A DNA stretch of 15,274 bases from Mollicutes bacterium PWAP (GCA_019661745.1 JAIFTM010000039.1:1-15274), one strand, 5' to 3'. Shown: positions 6,870-14,329, counted from the first letter of the stretch. Numbers and translations are program-made. The notes: a model not told the origin generated them from the letters alone.

Positions 6870-7700
6870 ATGCCTATAAATAAAATAAGAGTATTAATAG
6901 ATTTTGAAGCTATTTCAAATCCATTTTCAAGAAAATTAAAAATAGATTTAGATTTGCCTTTTGCATATTCAATGTCTTTTAAATATAAAGGAAATTGAAA
7001 TACAAAAAGTTATGTAATTGATTTTAATAAAGTTGGTAAATATGATGTTTACTCCAATATAAGAAAAAGTATTATTAAAAACTTAAAACAAATTTTAGGT
7101 TATTCTTTTAAAGTTAATTCAGAAACAATATATTTTGTAGGTTGAGCACCTATTTTAGAAAGAAAATTAGTTACAAAAATTTTTAACGATAATTTTGATG
7201 TAAAAGATTTAGCAAAGGGACATCAAATTTCTCTTTCAAAAGTAACTAGAGAATTGGATAAAAATTATTGAGAAGATTTTTCTAAAGCAATTAGTAGGAA
7301 CATCGATAATGAAATAGCATCTAAAAGAGCTGTAGATAGCAATGATGGAGCTAAAGCAGCATTAGCCGGTTATATTTTGTTTTGTAAAGCAAATGGAATT
7401 AAAGATAAAAAATGATACTTTAATTTTGATTCTTCAACACTTTTAAAAGAACTTTATGAATATTCTAAAGATGATGTTATTAGAATGATAATGATTGAAG
7501 AGAATTATTCATCATTTTTAGAAAAAACATTATTAATAGAAAAAGAAAGACATAAAAAAAACAAAATAAGATCTAAAATTTCTAATTTAACAAAAGCAAA
7601 TAATATTATTGATGAATTTGACTTAATGACAAGACAATTAGAAGATGGCATTCAAACAAAAATTATTGATTTAGAAAAAAAATTAAAAGATTTAGATTAA
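6870..7700 (+). CDS. DUF2779-like / DEDD exonuclease-fold protein, function unknown
   Basis: A 276-residue protein with TGA Trp codons. It opens with a beta-strand ending in I-D11-F-E13, a D-x-E like motif I of DEDD 3'-5' exonucleases and of DUF2779 proteins (which typically read [IV]-D-F-E-[TA]). A later strand reads Y-F-V-G-W-A-P followed by L-E-R (about residues 90-98), resembling the Y-N-x-x-F-E segment of that group. N-D-G-A-K-A-A-L-A-G-Y (about 153-163) resembles the last exonuclease helix, though the usual catalytic Asp there is not obvious. The C-terminal third (about 205-276) is Lys/Glu-rich and probably coiled coil. Whether it is catalytically active is uncertain because only motif I is convincing. 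The start is supported by the -10 box. It is monocistronic between the leuS terminator and the plsY promoter. Confidence 0.6.
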
Positions 7701-7736
7701 AAATTTCAAATTTATAAAGAAAAACAATAAATATTT

Positions 7737-7742
7737 TATAAT
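7737..7742 (+). promoter_or_regulatory. -10 box of plsY (leaderless)
   Basis: TATAAT is followed by GAAACT and the ATG at 7749. The ATG at 7741 overlaps the box and opens a different frame, so it is not the start. There is no Shine-Dalgarno. Confidence 0.55.
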
Positions 7743-7748
7743 GAAACT

Positions 7749-8480
7749 ATGAGTTGAGAATCTATATTATGAACATTTGGTTTTTCTATAATTGCATATT
7801 TAATAGGTTCTATAAGTTGAAGCATTATTATAGTTAAAATAAAAGACAATAAAGACATTAGAAATCAAGGTTCTGGTAACGCAGGAAGTACAAACGTTAC
7901 AAGAAATTACGGCAAAAAAATTGGTTTTTCTGTTTTTTCTTTAGATTTTATAAAAGGAGTTATTCCTCCTTTATTAGCTTTTGCAGTTATGAAGGGAACA
8001 GAAGGTAAAGGTCTTCACACAGAAAATATCATTATTCAAATAGTTGCGCTTTCAACTATTATTGGCCATATTTTTCCATTATTTTTTAAATTCAAAGGCG
8101 GCAAAGCAGTCGCAACAAGTATGGGAGTTGCATTAACTATGCAATGGCCATTATTAATTCCTATTGGAATTATATTTAGTTTGATTTTAGCTTTTACAAC
8201 TAAAAAGATATCACTTACAAGTATTTCAACTGTTTGATTTTTAACTATATGCTCAGTGGGCTTATTTTTAGGTGGTCATTATGGATTTATTGGAAGCGAC
8301 AATGATAAAATATACTTCCATATAATAAGTCCAATAATGCATAATAATGAATTATGATTCAATGTATTATGTATTATTTTAATTGGAATTGCAATTACAA
8401 TAACACATAGGAAAAATATTAAAAGAATTATTGCTGGAACAGAAAACACAATAGGTTCTAAAAATAAAATAAAAAAATAG
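7749..8480 (+). CDS. plsY: Glycerol-3-phosphate acyltransferase PlsY
   Basis: An integral membrane enzyme that transfers the acyl group of acyl-phosphate to glycerol-3-phosphate to form lysophosphatidic acid, the first step of membrane phospholipid synthesis. The 243-residue protein starts with a hydrophobic helix (about 8-28). All three conserved cytoplasmic motifs are visible: G-S-G-N-A-G-S-T-N (41-49); G-H-I-F-P (106-110) followed by K-G-G-K-A-V-A-T (116-123); and a C-terminal T-H-R-K-N-I-K-R-x-x-x-G-x-E. It has TGA Trp codons and at least one TGG (in M-Q-W-P). Its partner acyltransferase, plsC, is on the opposite strand of this window. The start sits six bases after a -10 box, and the end overlaps a terminator hairpin. 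Confidence 0.93.
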
Positions 8481-8521
8481 GTTTTGTGCATATTTTTATA
8501 TAATAAAAATACCTATTTTTT
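8472..8521 (+). terminator. Terminator of plsY, with the next promoter in its loop
   Basis: An 11-bp stem (8472-8482 with 8511-8521) contains the plsY stop TAG in its 5' arm. The 28-base loop can fold further (ATTTTTAT against ATAAAAAT). TATAAT for the following gene is inside the loop at 8499-8504. Confidence 0.5.
8499..8504 (+). promoter_or_regulatory. -10 box of the MIP-channel gene
   Basis: The predicted start is near 8511, so the RNA would begin with ACCTA (8511-8515), which can pair with TAGGT at 8521-8525 as a 5' hairpin. A Shine-Dalgarno, AAAGGAA, follows at 8531-8537. No -35 box is recognisable. Confidence 0.45.
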
Positions 8522-8544
8522 AGGTTTTAGAAAGGAATTTTAAT

Positions 8545-9324
8545 ATGTCATGAAATCATGATGTCACAATTACTACTATTGCAGAATTAATTGGGACAAT
8601 GTTATTACTTATAGGTGTTACTGCAACAATATATGGTACTAAAAAATCAGGACTTGAAGGAATCAAAATAAGATTGGTTCAAGGGGCTGGAATTGCACTT
8701 TCACTTATGCTTGCAGTTTATGCTGCACAAGCTATAGAACAAACAAGTGGTATTGATGAAAAAAAACTAACAGGTTGAGTTAATCCTGCTGTTGCTTTAT
8801 TTGCTGGTATTGGACATGGATTTAATAATGAGTTTGAAAATGCTGCTATAGTTGCCTCTATTGGGGCACAATTTGTAGGAGCAACTTTAGGATTATTTGC
8901 TATGATGGGTCTTCTATATATCGCACAAATGAATAACCCTGAAGAAAAAGAAACAATTAAATCTTTATTCTCTGTTGAAAAAGAAAATATTAGTTCTATT
9001 GTTAAAAAAGATATTTTTGGAGAAATGGCTTCTTCATTTATTTTCTTAGGAGGAGTAGCAGCGGCCGCTGTATTTGGAACGGCTTCTGTTGTTCTTGCAG
9101 GTTTCATTGTAGGACTTTCAATATTTTTAGCAATTATATCTTTAGGTGGGAAATTCAACCAGTTATTTAACCCAGCTGCTGGATTTGCAACTGTTATAGG
9201 ATCTTTAGTTTCTAATAAATCTGATAAAAAAACTGCTTTCTTAAGATATGGGCTTACTTTAATTGGTAACATATCTGCTGCAGGAATTATTGGTGTTTCT
9301 TACTACGGATTAAAAAATATTTAA
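8545..9324 (+). CDS. MIP-family channel (aquaporin/glycerol-facilitator-like), atypical filter
   Basis: A 259-residue membrane protein with the MIP duplication. The first half begins T-I-A-E-L-I-G-T-M-L-L-L and carries N80-P-A-V. The second half begins I-F-G-E-M-A-S-S-F-I-F-L and carries N209-P-A211. The A-E-x-x-G-T / G-E-x-x-x-S start of each repeat and the two NPA boxes identify the family, which passively conducts water or small polyols such as glycerol. The residue after the second NPA is Ala212, not the Arg that shapes the selectivity filter in GlpF and most aquaporins. Ala84 also replaces the usual Thr in N-P-A-V-T. A charged loop (K/E-rich, about 132-158) links the halves. The substrate cannot be assigned. 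The start is supported by AAAGGAA at 8531-8537. Confidence 0.85.
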
Positions 9325-9348
9325 TAATTAAATATAAAATTTATTTAT

Positions 9349-9378
9349 AAAAAACAAAGATTTATTTCTTTGTTTTTT
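9349..9378. terminator. Bidirectional terminator between convergent genes
   Basis: A 12-bp stem (9349-9360 with 9367-9378; core CAAAGA/TCTTTG; loop 9361-9366) has a T-run on either strand. It serves the MIP-channel gene on + and the scp-rluB operon on -. Confidence 0.8.
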
Positions 9379-9387
9379 ATACTTTAA

Positions 9388-10104
9388 TTATTTAATTATT
9401 CCGTTAGCGATTAATTTAAGTTTTTTAATTTCTTTAGGAGTAAGTTTTCTATACTGCCCTTTAGATAAATTTCCAACATGACTAATTCCTGCATATTCAA
9501 TTCTTGTTAAATTATTAACATTTGCATCTACATTTTCAAATAATAATTTAACATGGTGATAAGAACCAACACTTAATGTAACAACATAACTTCTTTTTTC
9601 ATCAAGAGTAACTGTTTGGATAGAATACTTACCATTAACTTTAACAGAACCTCCATTTAAAAATTCTAATTCTTCAAAACTTAAAACTTTATTTAACTTA
9701 GCTTTATAAACTCTTTTAACTTCATAACGAGGATGAGTTAACTTATGTGTTAAATCTCCATCATTAGTTAATAAAAGAGTTCCTTTTGTATTATAATCGA
9801 GTCTTCCTACTGGAAATACTCTTTCAGGTATTTGAGTTAAATCTAAAACAGTAACTCTTCCTCTATCATCACTAGCGGAAGTAATAACTCCATCTGGTTT
9901 ATTTAATAAATAATAAACTTTTTGTTCTTCTACAATGGGAACACCATTAACTGTAATGTTTTGTTTTTTGCTTGCTCTATCGCCTAAAGAAGCAACTTTA
10001 CCATCTACTTTTACTTTTCCTTCATTAATTAAAAATTCAGCTTTACGACGGCTTGTTAAACCGCTGTATGCAATTATTTTTTGTAATTTTTCAGTATTAT
10101 TCAT
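9388..10104 (-). CDS. rluB: Pseudouridine synthase, RsuA/RluB family
   Basis: It isomerises uridine to pseudouridine in rRNA; the RluB type usually acts on 23S rRNA. The 238-residue protein has an N-terminal S4 RNA-binding domain (about 3-50, with G-L-T-S-R-R-K-A-E-x-x-I and G-x-V-x-V-D-G-x-V). The catalytic domain carries V-G-R-L-D103-Y-N-T-x-G-x-L-L-L-T-N-D-G, with the catalytic Asp, and ends with the family's L-x-x-G-x-Y-R-x-L-T-x-x-E. The ATG at 10104 is preferred over the in-frame ATG at 10110, and over a longer reading from 10149, because an AAGG sequence lies about ten bases before it and the S4 domain starts right after. It overlaps scpB by 8 bases (ATGAATAA). In Bacillus the homologous gene also follows scpA-scpB. 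Confidence 0.9.
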   Translation of the reverse strand: MNNTEKLQKIIAYSGLTSRRKAEFLINEGKVKVDGKVASLGDRASKKQNITVNGVPIVEEQKVYYLLNKPDGVITSASDDRGRVTVLDLTQIPERVFPVGRLDYNTKGTLLLTNDGDLTHKLTHPRYEVKRVYKAKLNKVLSFEELEFLNGGSVKVNGKYSIQTVTLDEKRSYVVTLSVGSYHHVKLLFENVDANVNNLTRIEYAGISHVGNLSKGQYRKLTPKEIKKLKLIANGIIK

Positions 10105-10660
10105 TATCATCTTGCCTTTGACTACTAAATAAATCAAATTCTTCTTCATCAGAAGTAGAGTCTAATTGTTCAATGTCAGGAAGTTCTCTAAGAGAATTTA
10201 ATTGAAAATAATCATAGAATTTTTTGCTAACTCCATATAAAACAGGATTTCCAGGAGTTGGAGCAATGCCTTTTTCTTCAATAATTCCTTTAATTAGTAA
10301 AGTATTAGTTACGGCTTCACTACTCTTGCCTCTAATTGCATTAATTTTACTTTTTGTAACAGGTTGATTATAAGCGACAATTGCTGAAACTTCTATAGCC
10401 GCATCAGAAAGAACTCTTCTTTTTTCAACAGTAACAAAATCACTAATTTCTTCAGCAAATTCTGGACGAGTAATAAATTTAAAAACATCAGCTGCTTCAA
10501 TTAACATTAAACCTCTTTGTAAGTTATTAAATTCTTTTTTAAATATTTTTAATTTTTTTCTACAGTCTTCTGTATTAATTTTTAAAATAATTTTAAGTTG
10601 TCTTGGTGTTAACCCTACATCTCCTTGAATATAAAGCATTGCTTCAATTAAATTATTCAT
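10097..10660 (-). CDS. scpB: Segregation and condensation protein B
   Basis: A kite subunit of the SMC-ScpAB condensin, which compacts and segregates the chromosome. The 187-residue protein has two winged-helix domains (about 1-75 and 85-160). Family segments include the N-terminal I-E-A-M-L-Y-I-Q-G-D-V-G-L-T, and A-I-E-V-S-A-I-V-A-Y-N-Q-P-V-T-K-S-K-I-N-x-I-R-G, which is the most conserved stretch of ScpB. The loop G-K-S-S-E-A-V replaces the usual G-V-x-S-x-x-x-I. An acidic C-terminal tail follows (D-S-T-S-D-E-E-E-F-D), as in other ScpBs. It overlaps scpA and rluB by 8 bases each, with ATG inside ATGAATAA, so the three are probably translationally coupled. Confidence 0.95.
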   Translation of the reverse strand: MNNLIEAMLYIQGDVGLTPRQLKIILKINTEDCRKKLKIFKKEFNNLQRGLMLIEAADVFKFITRPEFAEEISDFVTVEKRRVLSDAAIEVSAIVAYNQPVTKSKINAIRGKSSEAVTNTLLIKGIIEEKGIAPTPGNPVLYGVSKKFYDYFQLNSLRELPDIEQLDSTSDEEEFDLFSSQRQDDNE

Positions 10661-11495
10661 TAATTACTCCTTTCTTAAGAAAAATCTCTTCATATTGATT
10701 TTCTTGGTAAATATAAATTTCTTTTCTTCTAGACATATCTAATAATGCTATTAATGTTGCCGTAAAGTGTTCTATTGTGGGAACTGAAAAAATATCCTCA
10801 AAATTAAATTCTTTTTTTGCTTGCATAATTTTTATTATTCTTTCTCGCATTTCTTGAGTAGAAATAATATTAGTTTCAATTTTAGCTTCTCTATAAGTTG
10901 CTGAAGCTTTTTTTTCAAAAACTTTTCTCATGGCAATTATTAATTTTGTAATATCGCTTTTACCGTTAAGAATTTTAACTGATGTTTCTTTTTCAAATTC
11001 AGAAATATCAGATTTCTTTTTTGTAAAGGATAATTTTCTTTTCTTTTCTCTATCTCTAAAGTTTGATTTTAAAGATTTATATTTTTGATACTCGATAAGT
11101 TGAATAATTAATTCATTCTTGTCTTCTTGGAATTCTTCATCTTCTTCAAAAAATATGCTTTTGCTTTTAAGTTGTAAAAGAGTTGCTCACATTAATAAAT
11201 ATTCACTTGCTAAATCTATGTTTTGATTTTTAAAATTATTAATAGCTAAATTGTAAAAGTCACTAAGTTCAATAACGTTTATATTTTTTATATCTATTTT
11301 TTTATCTTTAATGTATTCCAAAAGTAAATCTAAAGGACCTTCGTAATTTTCAATTTGTATATTTTCAATTTGATTATTTTTATTTTTTATATTTTCAATT
11401 TGATTATTTTTATTTTTTATATTTTCAATTTGATTATTTTTATTTTTTATATTTTCAATTTGAGTATTGTCAATATTGTTATTTTCAGTTCTCAT
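10653..11495 (-). CDS. scpA: Segregation and condensation protein A with repeat-expanded N-terminus
   Basis: The kleisin subunit that bridges SMC heads and binds ScpB. It has 280 residues with an in-frame TGA (Trp) at 11187-11189. The conserved start of ScpA, here I-E-N-Y-E-G-P-L-D-L-L-L, begins only at about residue 48. Before it are tandem copies of a ten-residue unit, N-Q-I-E-N-I-K-N-K-N, encoded by 30-bp DNA repeats, whereas ordinary ScpAs have only a few residues there. The middle is Lys/Glu-rich (helical linker), and the C-terminal winged helix (about 225-280, ending in I-F-L-K-K-G) binds the SMC head. The start ATG lies 4 bases from the plsC stop, and the GAGG in the last plsC codons is a possible Shine-Dalgarno. 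It overlaps scpB by 8 bases. Confidence 0.93.
11346..11462 (-). repeat. 30-bp tandem repeat in the 5' part of scpA
   Basis: Three perfect consecutive 30-bp units run 11361-11390, 11391-11420 and 11421-11450 (each begins ATTTTCAATTTG on the + strand). They are flanked by a 12-base partial copy of the same core at 11346-11357 and another at 11451-11462. The unit length is a multiple of three, so copy-number change would lengthen or shorten the ScpA N-terminus by ten residues without shifting frame. The identical units imply recent duplication or ongoing homogenisation. Confidence 0.95.
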
Positions 11496-11498
11496 TAT

Positions 11499-12281
11499 TT
11501 AAACCTCATTTTTATCTTTGATTGTGATTTTTCCTTGAGGAGCAACTCATTTACTTTCTACAATTTTTCTAATTTTTTCAGCTAATTGTTTTTTATTTGC
11601 TCCAATGGCCATCATTGGTTTCATTGGTTTGTGAAAAATAACTGTAACTTCTCTTTTTTCTCTAGAAGTTTCTCTTGCATCTATTGCATTATTTATTGTT
11701 ACAGGAATAATTGGTAAAAAGAATTTTGAAGCACCTCTTAAAGCTCCAGATTTAAATTGTTGAACTTCTCCATTTTTACTTCTAGTTCCTTCTGCAAAAA
11801 CAACTGCATATTTATTTTTTTCTTTAGCTTCTTTAAAGAATTCATCAATTTGTTTTAAAGATTTTCTAGGATTAATTCTAGATAAATAATGTGTATTTAT
11901 AATAGTTTGATAACCGATTGTTCTTTTATGTTTTTTAGCTTCTTCTTTAGCTAAAAACATTGGCATTTTAGAAGGTTTTTTCTTAGAAGGATCTTGTGTT
12001 TCTAATGAAGCTAAAATAATAGCAGGATCAAAACTACTAGTATGATTAGGAATTAACAATGCACTTTTTTTTGGAAGATTATCATAACCTTCTACTTTTA
12101 CAGTAACTCCAAATATTTTTAAAATTTTTTTAGCTTTTTTTAAGACTCAATCATTAAGTTCTTGATCTGGAAAACGATCTACCACTTTATTTTTTTTAAT
12201 TTTTCTTGCTTTAGTTCTTGCTCTACTATTAGAAATAGATAATCCTAATGCCCCAAAAAATAATTTTGTTTTAACATTCAT
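11499..12281 (-). CDS. plsC: 1-acyl-sn-glycerol-3-phosphate acyltransferase
   Basis: It adds the second acyl chain to lysophosphatidic acid, giving phosphatidic acid, and acts downstream of PlsY on the inner face of the membrane. The 260-residue protein has TGA Trp codons, one near residue 45 and one near residue 245. The acyltransferase motifs are H80-x4-D85 (in N-H-T-S-S-F-D) and E164-G-T-R-S, with the preceding V-E-G-Y-x-N-L-P and V-V-F-A-E as in the family. A later I-P-V-T-I (block 4) is also present. The N-terminus (1-45) is basic, with a short hydrophobic stretch. The start ATG 12281 follows AAAAGGAGA placed at the end of acpS, and the gap to acpS is one base. It is followed after 3 bases by scpA. 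Both neighbours are in the same operon. Confidence 0.93.
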
Positions 12282-12282
12282 T

Positions 12283-12585
12283 TTATTTCTCCTTTTTAAT
12301 TGCAACTGAAATATAAATATCATCTTCAGTACTTGTTGATAATAAATATCCTTCATAGATATATCTACCAAATTCATCTTTTATGATGTTAATTTTATTA
12401 AATCTAAAATTAACATTTTCAGCTTTAAATATTGATTCTTTTAAGGACCATCTAGAAGCTAAAAATTTTTCTTTGTTTTTAGATTTTTCATATTTTTCAA
12501 TTTCTTCTTTAGAAAGTATTCTTTTAATAAAAGAATTATTTTTATTTTTAAACCTACTTATTTTTGTTATATCAATGCCTATCAT
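12283..12585 (-). CDS. acpS: Holo-[acyl-carrier-protein] synthase
   Basis: It transfers phosphopantetheine from CoA to the serine of acyl carrier protein. The 100-residue protein is slightly short for the family (about 115-125). It starts with M-I-G-I-D-I-T-K-I-S-R-F, with the metal-binding Asp in G-I-D, and carries the second signature F-L-A-S-R-W-S-L-K-E-S-I-F-K-A, with the second metal-binding acidic residue (Glu of K-E). The first gene of its operon; a -10 box lies nine bases upstream and there is no Shine-Dalgarno. It precedes plsC, a lipid gene that may also use acyl carriers. What acyl carrier protein does in a mycoplasma without a full fatty-acid synthase cannot be told from this window. 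Confidence 0.92.
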   Translation of the reverse strand: MIGIDITKISRFKNKNNSFIKRILSKEEIEKYEKSKNKEKFLASRWSLKESIFKAENVNFRFNKINIIKDEFGRYIYEGYLLSTSTEDDIYISVAIKKEK

Positions 12586-12594
12586 AATATTTTT

Positions 12595-12600
12595 ATTATA
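12595..12600 (-). promoter_or_regulatory. -10 box of the acpS-plsC-scpAB-rluB operon
   Basis: TATAAT (minus strand, read from 12600 to 12595) lies nine bases before the acpS ATG. The mRNA would have a leader of only a few bases. No -35 box is visible. Confidence 0.5.
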
Positions 12601-12635
12601 ATATACATAGTCTTTTTTAAGATTAAAAGAGTTAT

Positions 12636-12659
12636 AAAAAATCGTCTAAACGATTTTTT
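12636..12659 (-). terminator. Terminator of the ABC-importer operon
   Basis: A perfect 10-bp stem (12636-12645 with 12650-12659) has loop CTAA, with a T-run at the 3' end on the minus strand. The stop codon of the binding-protein gene (12646-12648) is in the loop, so the last codons form the 5' arm. Confidence 0.75.
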
Positions 12660-13704
12660 GAACATTTTTTATAAAATAATTTTTATATTCTAAAAAATTA
12701 TGTGCTAAATATTTTAAATCTGAAGAACTTTTATTCAAATAATTATGAATTTCTTTTTCTGAAATATGAATAACAGATATTATTTTTTCTAATGAAGAGT
12801 ACTTGTTTAATATTTTTAATTTAATGTTTGAATATTTGTTTAATATATTTTTGTTAAATAAATAACCCGCCTTATAAAAAGGCAAAACTCCCAAATTATT
12901 TATTTTCAAAGAAGTCATTGTATTTAAATTGAAATCATTATCTAAATCAAAACCTATAAGTAAATCAATTTTTTCATTTTTTAAAAGGTCATATTTATGA
13001 ATATCTTGTAATAACATTGTTTTTCAAGAAGAAATATTAATTTGTTTAATGTTTCAATTTATTATGTTTTTAACATCTTTGCTACTGGGTGACGGTATTT
13101 TTTCTGTATTTCCAGTGGCCTTTTGGAATAACTCTCCTATTAATGTTGTTTTAAAAGAATCATCGCTAATGCCTATTGTGCCTTTGTTATTTTTGATATA
13201 ATTAACAAATGAAACAGCATTTGTTTTCCTTGATATCATAGTAAAACCATTATTAAACCCAAGACCATCAACTATAGGGCTTTCAATAGCCTTAATATTT
13301 TTTAAATTTTGTTGTTTAATTAAAAATTGATTTAAATCATTAAATTTAATATTGTTATTTTTAGGATCAAACCCATGCTTTTCTTGACCAAAATAAATAT
13401 TTGCAATTGTTCCGGAAAATTCTGCAATTGTATCTATGCGTTCTTTTTCAAAAGCATTAACAACTTTATTATTATCAAAACCTGTTTTAATTTTAGTATT
13501 TATGTTTGTATAATGATTTATCATTTCTTCTTCAACATAAGCACTAAAAAGACTTGTTTTATCTAATTTTGCACCTATATTTAAAACAGGATTAATTTTA
13601 GTATTTATACTTTTAGTTATTAAAATAGAAATTGGCATTATTGGAATTAATAAAAAAAGACTTATGGAAAGAATTTTTTTAAATTTAATTATTTTATTAG
13701 ACAT
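12646..13704 (-). CDS. Substrate-binding protein of a quaternary-amine (glycine betaine/choline-type) ABC importer
   Basis: A 352-residue protein of the OpuAC/OpuBC/ProX type that delivers an osmolyte or choline-like compound to the transporter. It reads through two TGA Trp codons (around 13021-13056). An N-terminal hydrophobic helix (about 11-30) after K-F-K-K has no lipobox Cys, so the protein looks membrane-anchored rather than lipidated. The mature part begins I-G-A-K-L-D-K-T-S, like the G-x-K-x-F-x-E-x-x-I start of this family. I-D-T-I-A-E-F-S-G-T is comparable to the E-I-D-x-Y-x-E-Y-T-G-T segment, and later L-G-F-N-N-G-F-T-M matches the G-F-N-N-x-x-A region. ATG 13704 overlaps the permease stop by 8 bases; the TTG at 13710 is less likely. 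The terminal family assignment is by motifs only; the exact substrate is unknown. Confidence 0.8.
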
Positions 13705-14329
13705 TAGCAACCTTTTTTTTATTATTTTTTGAAGAAAAAGATCACTTAATTAAAGAAATTATTCCAAATGTTGTTAAAGATAATAAAATAATTGGAATAG
13801 TTCCTTGCATAACTAAAGAAACTGATTTTAGAGTTATACCTTGATAAATAATTTCTCCTAGTCCGCCTGCACCAATTGAAAAAGCTATAGATGTAGTTCC
13901 AATAATTAAAATAGAACTTATTCTAATACCATTAATTATTGTAGAAAGATTACCTCTAAATCTTATTTTTCAAATTATGTTTCATTCATTCATTCCTAAA
14001 CTTTTAGCAACAAGAATTTTTTTCTTTTCTATATTATTTAAAGCTACTATAGTATTTGAAAGTATAGGAAATATTCCATAAAGACTTAAAGTAATAAGTA
14101 CTATCAATAATAAATCATCAATAGTGGGCAAAAGAACTCCAAATAAAGTTATTGAAGGAATAACTTGAAGAATGGCGCTTCCATTCACAAATATTGTTTT
14201 TGCAAATTTAGTTTTATAAACTAAAATACCAATGCCAATTCCAATTAAAGTAGAAATAATAAGAGCTAAAAAACTCATTTCAATATGCTCTAAAAGTTGG
14301 TTTCAAATATCATTTCAATAAATTACCAT
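13697..14329 (-). CDS. Permease of a quaternary-amine ABC importer
   Basis: A 210-residue membrane subunit of the OpuBB/ProW type. After a short amphipathic start (residues 1-16) there are about five hydrophobic helices, near 17-37, 44-65, 70-97, 133-153 and 170-195. The EAA-type cytoplasmic loop that docks on the ATPase is E101-x-x-x-x-x-V-A-K-S-L-G112-M. I-P-S-I-T-L-F near 57-63 and I-G-A-G-G-L-G near 152-158 are characteristic of this permease group. Three TGA Trp codons fall near residues 5, 9 and 116. The start overlaps the ATPase stop by one base (TAATG), and the end overlaps the binding-protein start by 8 bases (ATGTCTAA). The tail is Lys-rich. Confidence 0.88.

Noticed and set aside
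8718..9272. 184-codon frame on the minus strand opposite the MIP-channel gene
   Set aside because: It is antisense to a well-supported gene, rich in Ala/Pro/Ile as expected from reverse reading of a membrane protein, with no recognisable motifs or start signal.
10105..10149. Longer N-terminus for the pseudouridine synthase
   Set aside because: It would overlap scpB by about 50 bases and adds residues before the S4 domain that the family lacks.
11346..11462. CRISPR array
   Set aside because: The repeats are directly adjacent with no spacers and are translated in frame as part of ScpA.
11355..11585. 76-codon + strand frame rich in Ile/Phe/Asn repeats
   Set aside because: It is the antisense reading of the scpA tandem repeat; the minus-strand gene explains the sequence.
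813..13056. Apparent gene breaks at in-frame TGA codons (ybeY, era, glyS, leuS, plsY, scpA, binding protein and others)
   Set aside because: The TGAs fall where homologues have Trp and the frames continue with family motifs on the far side, so this is genetic code 4, not a set of pseudogenes.
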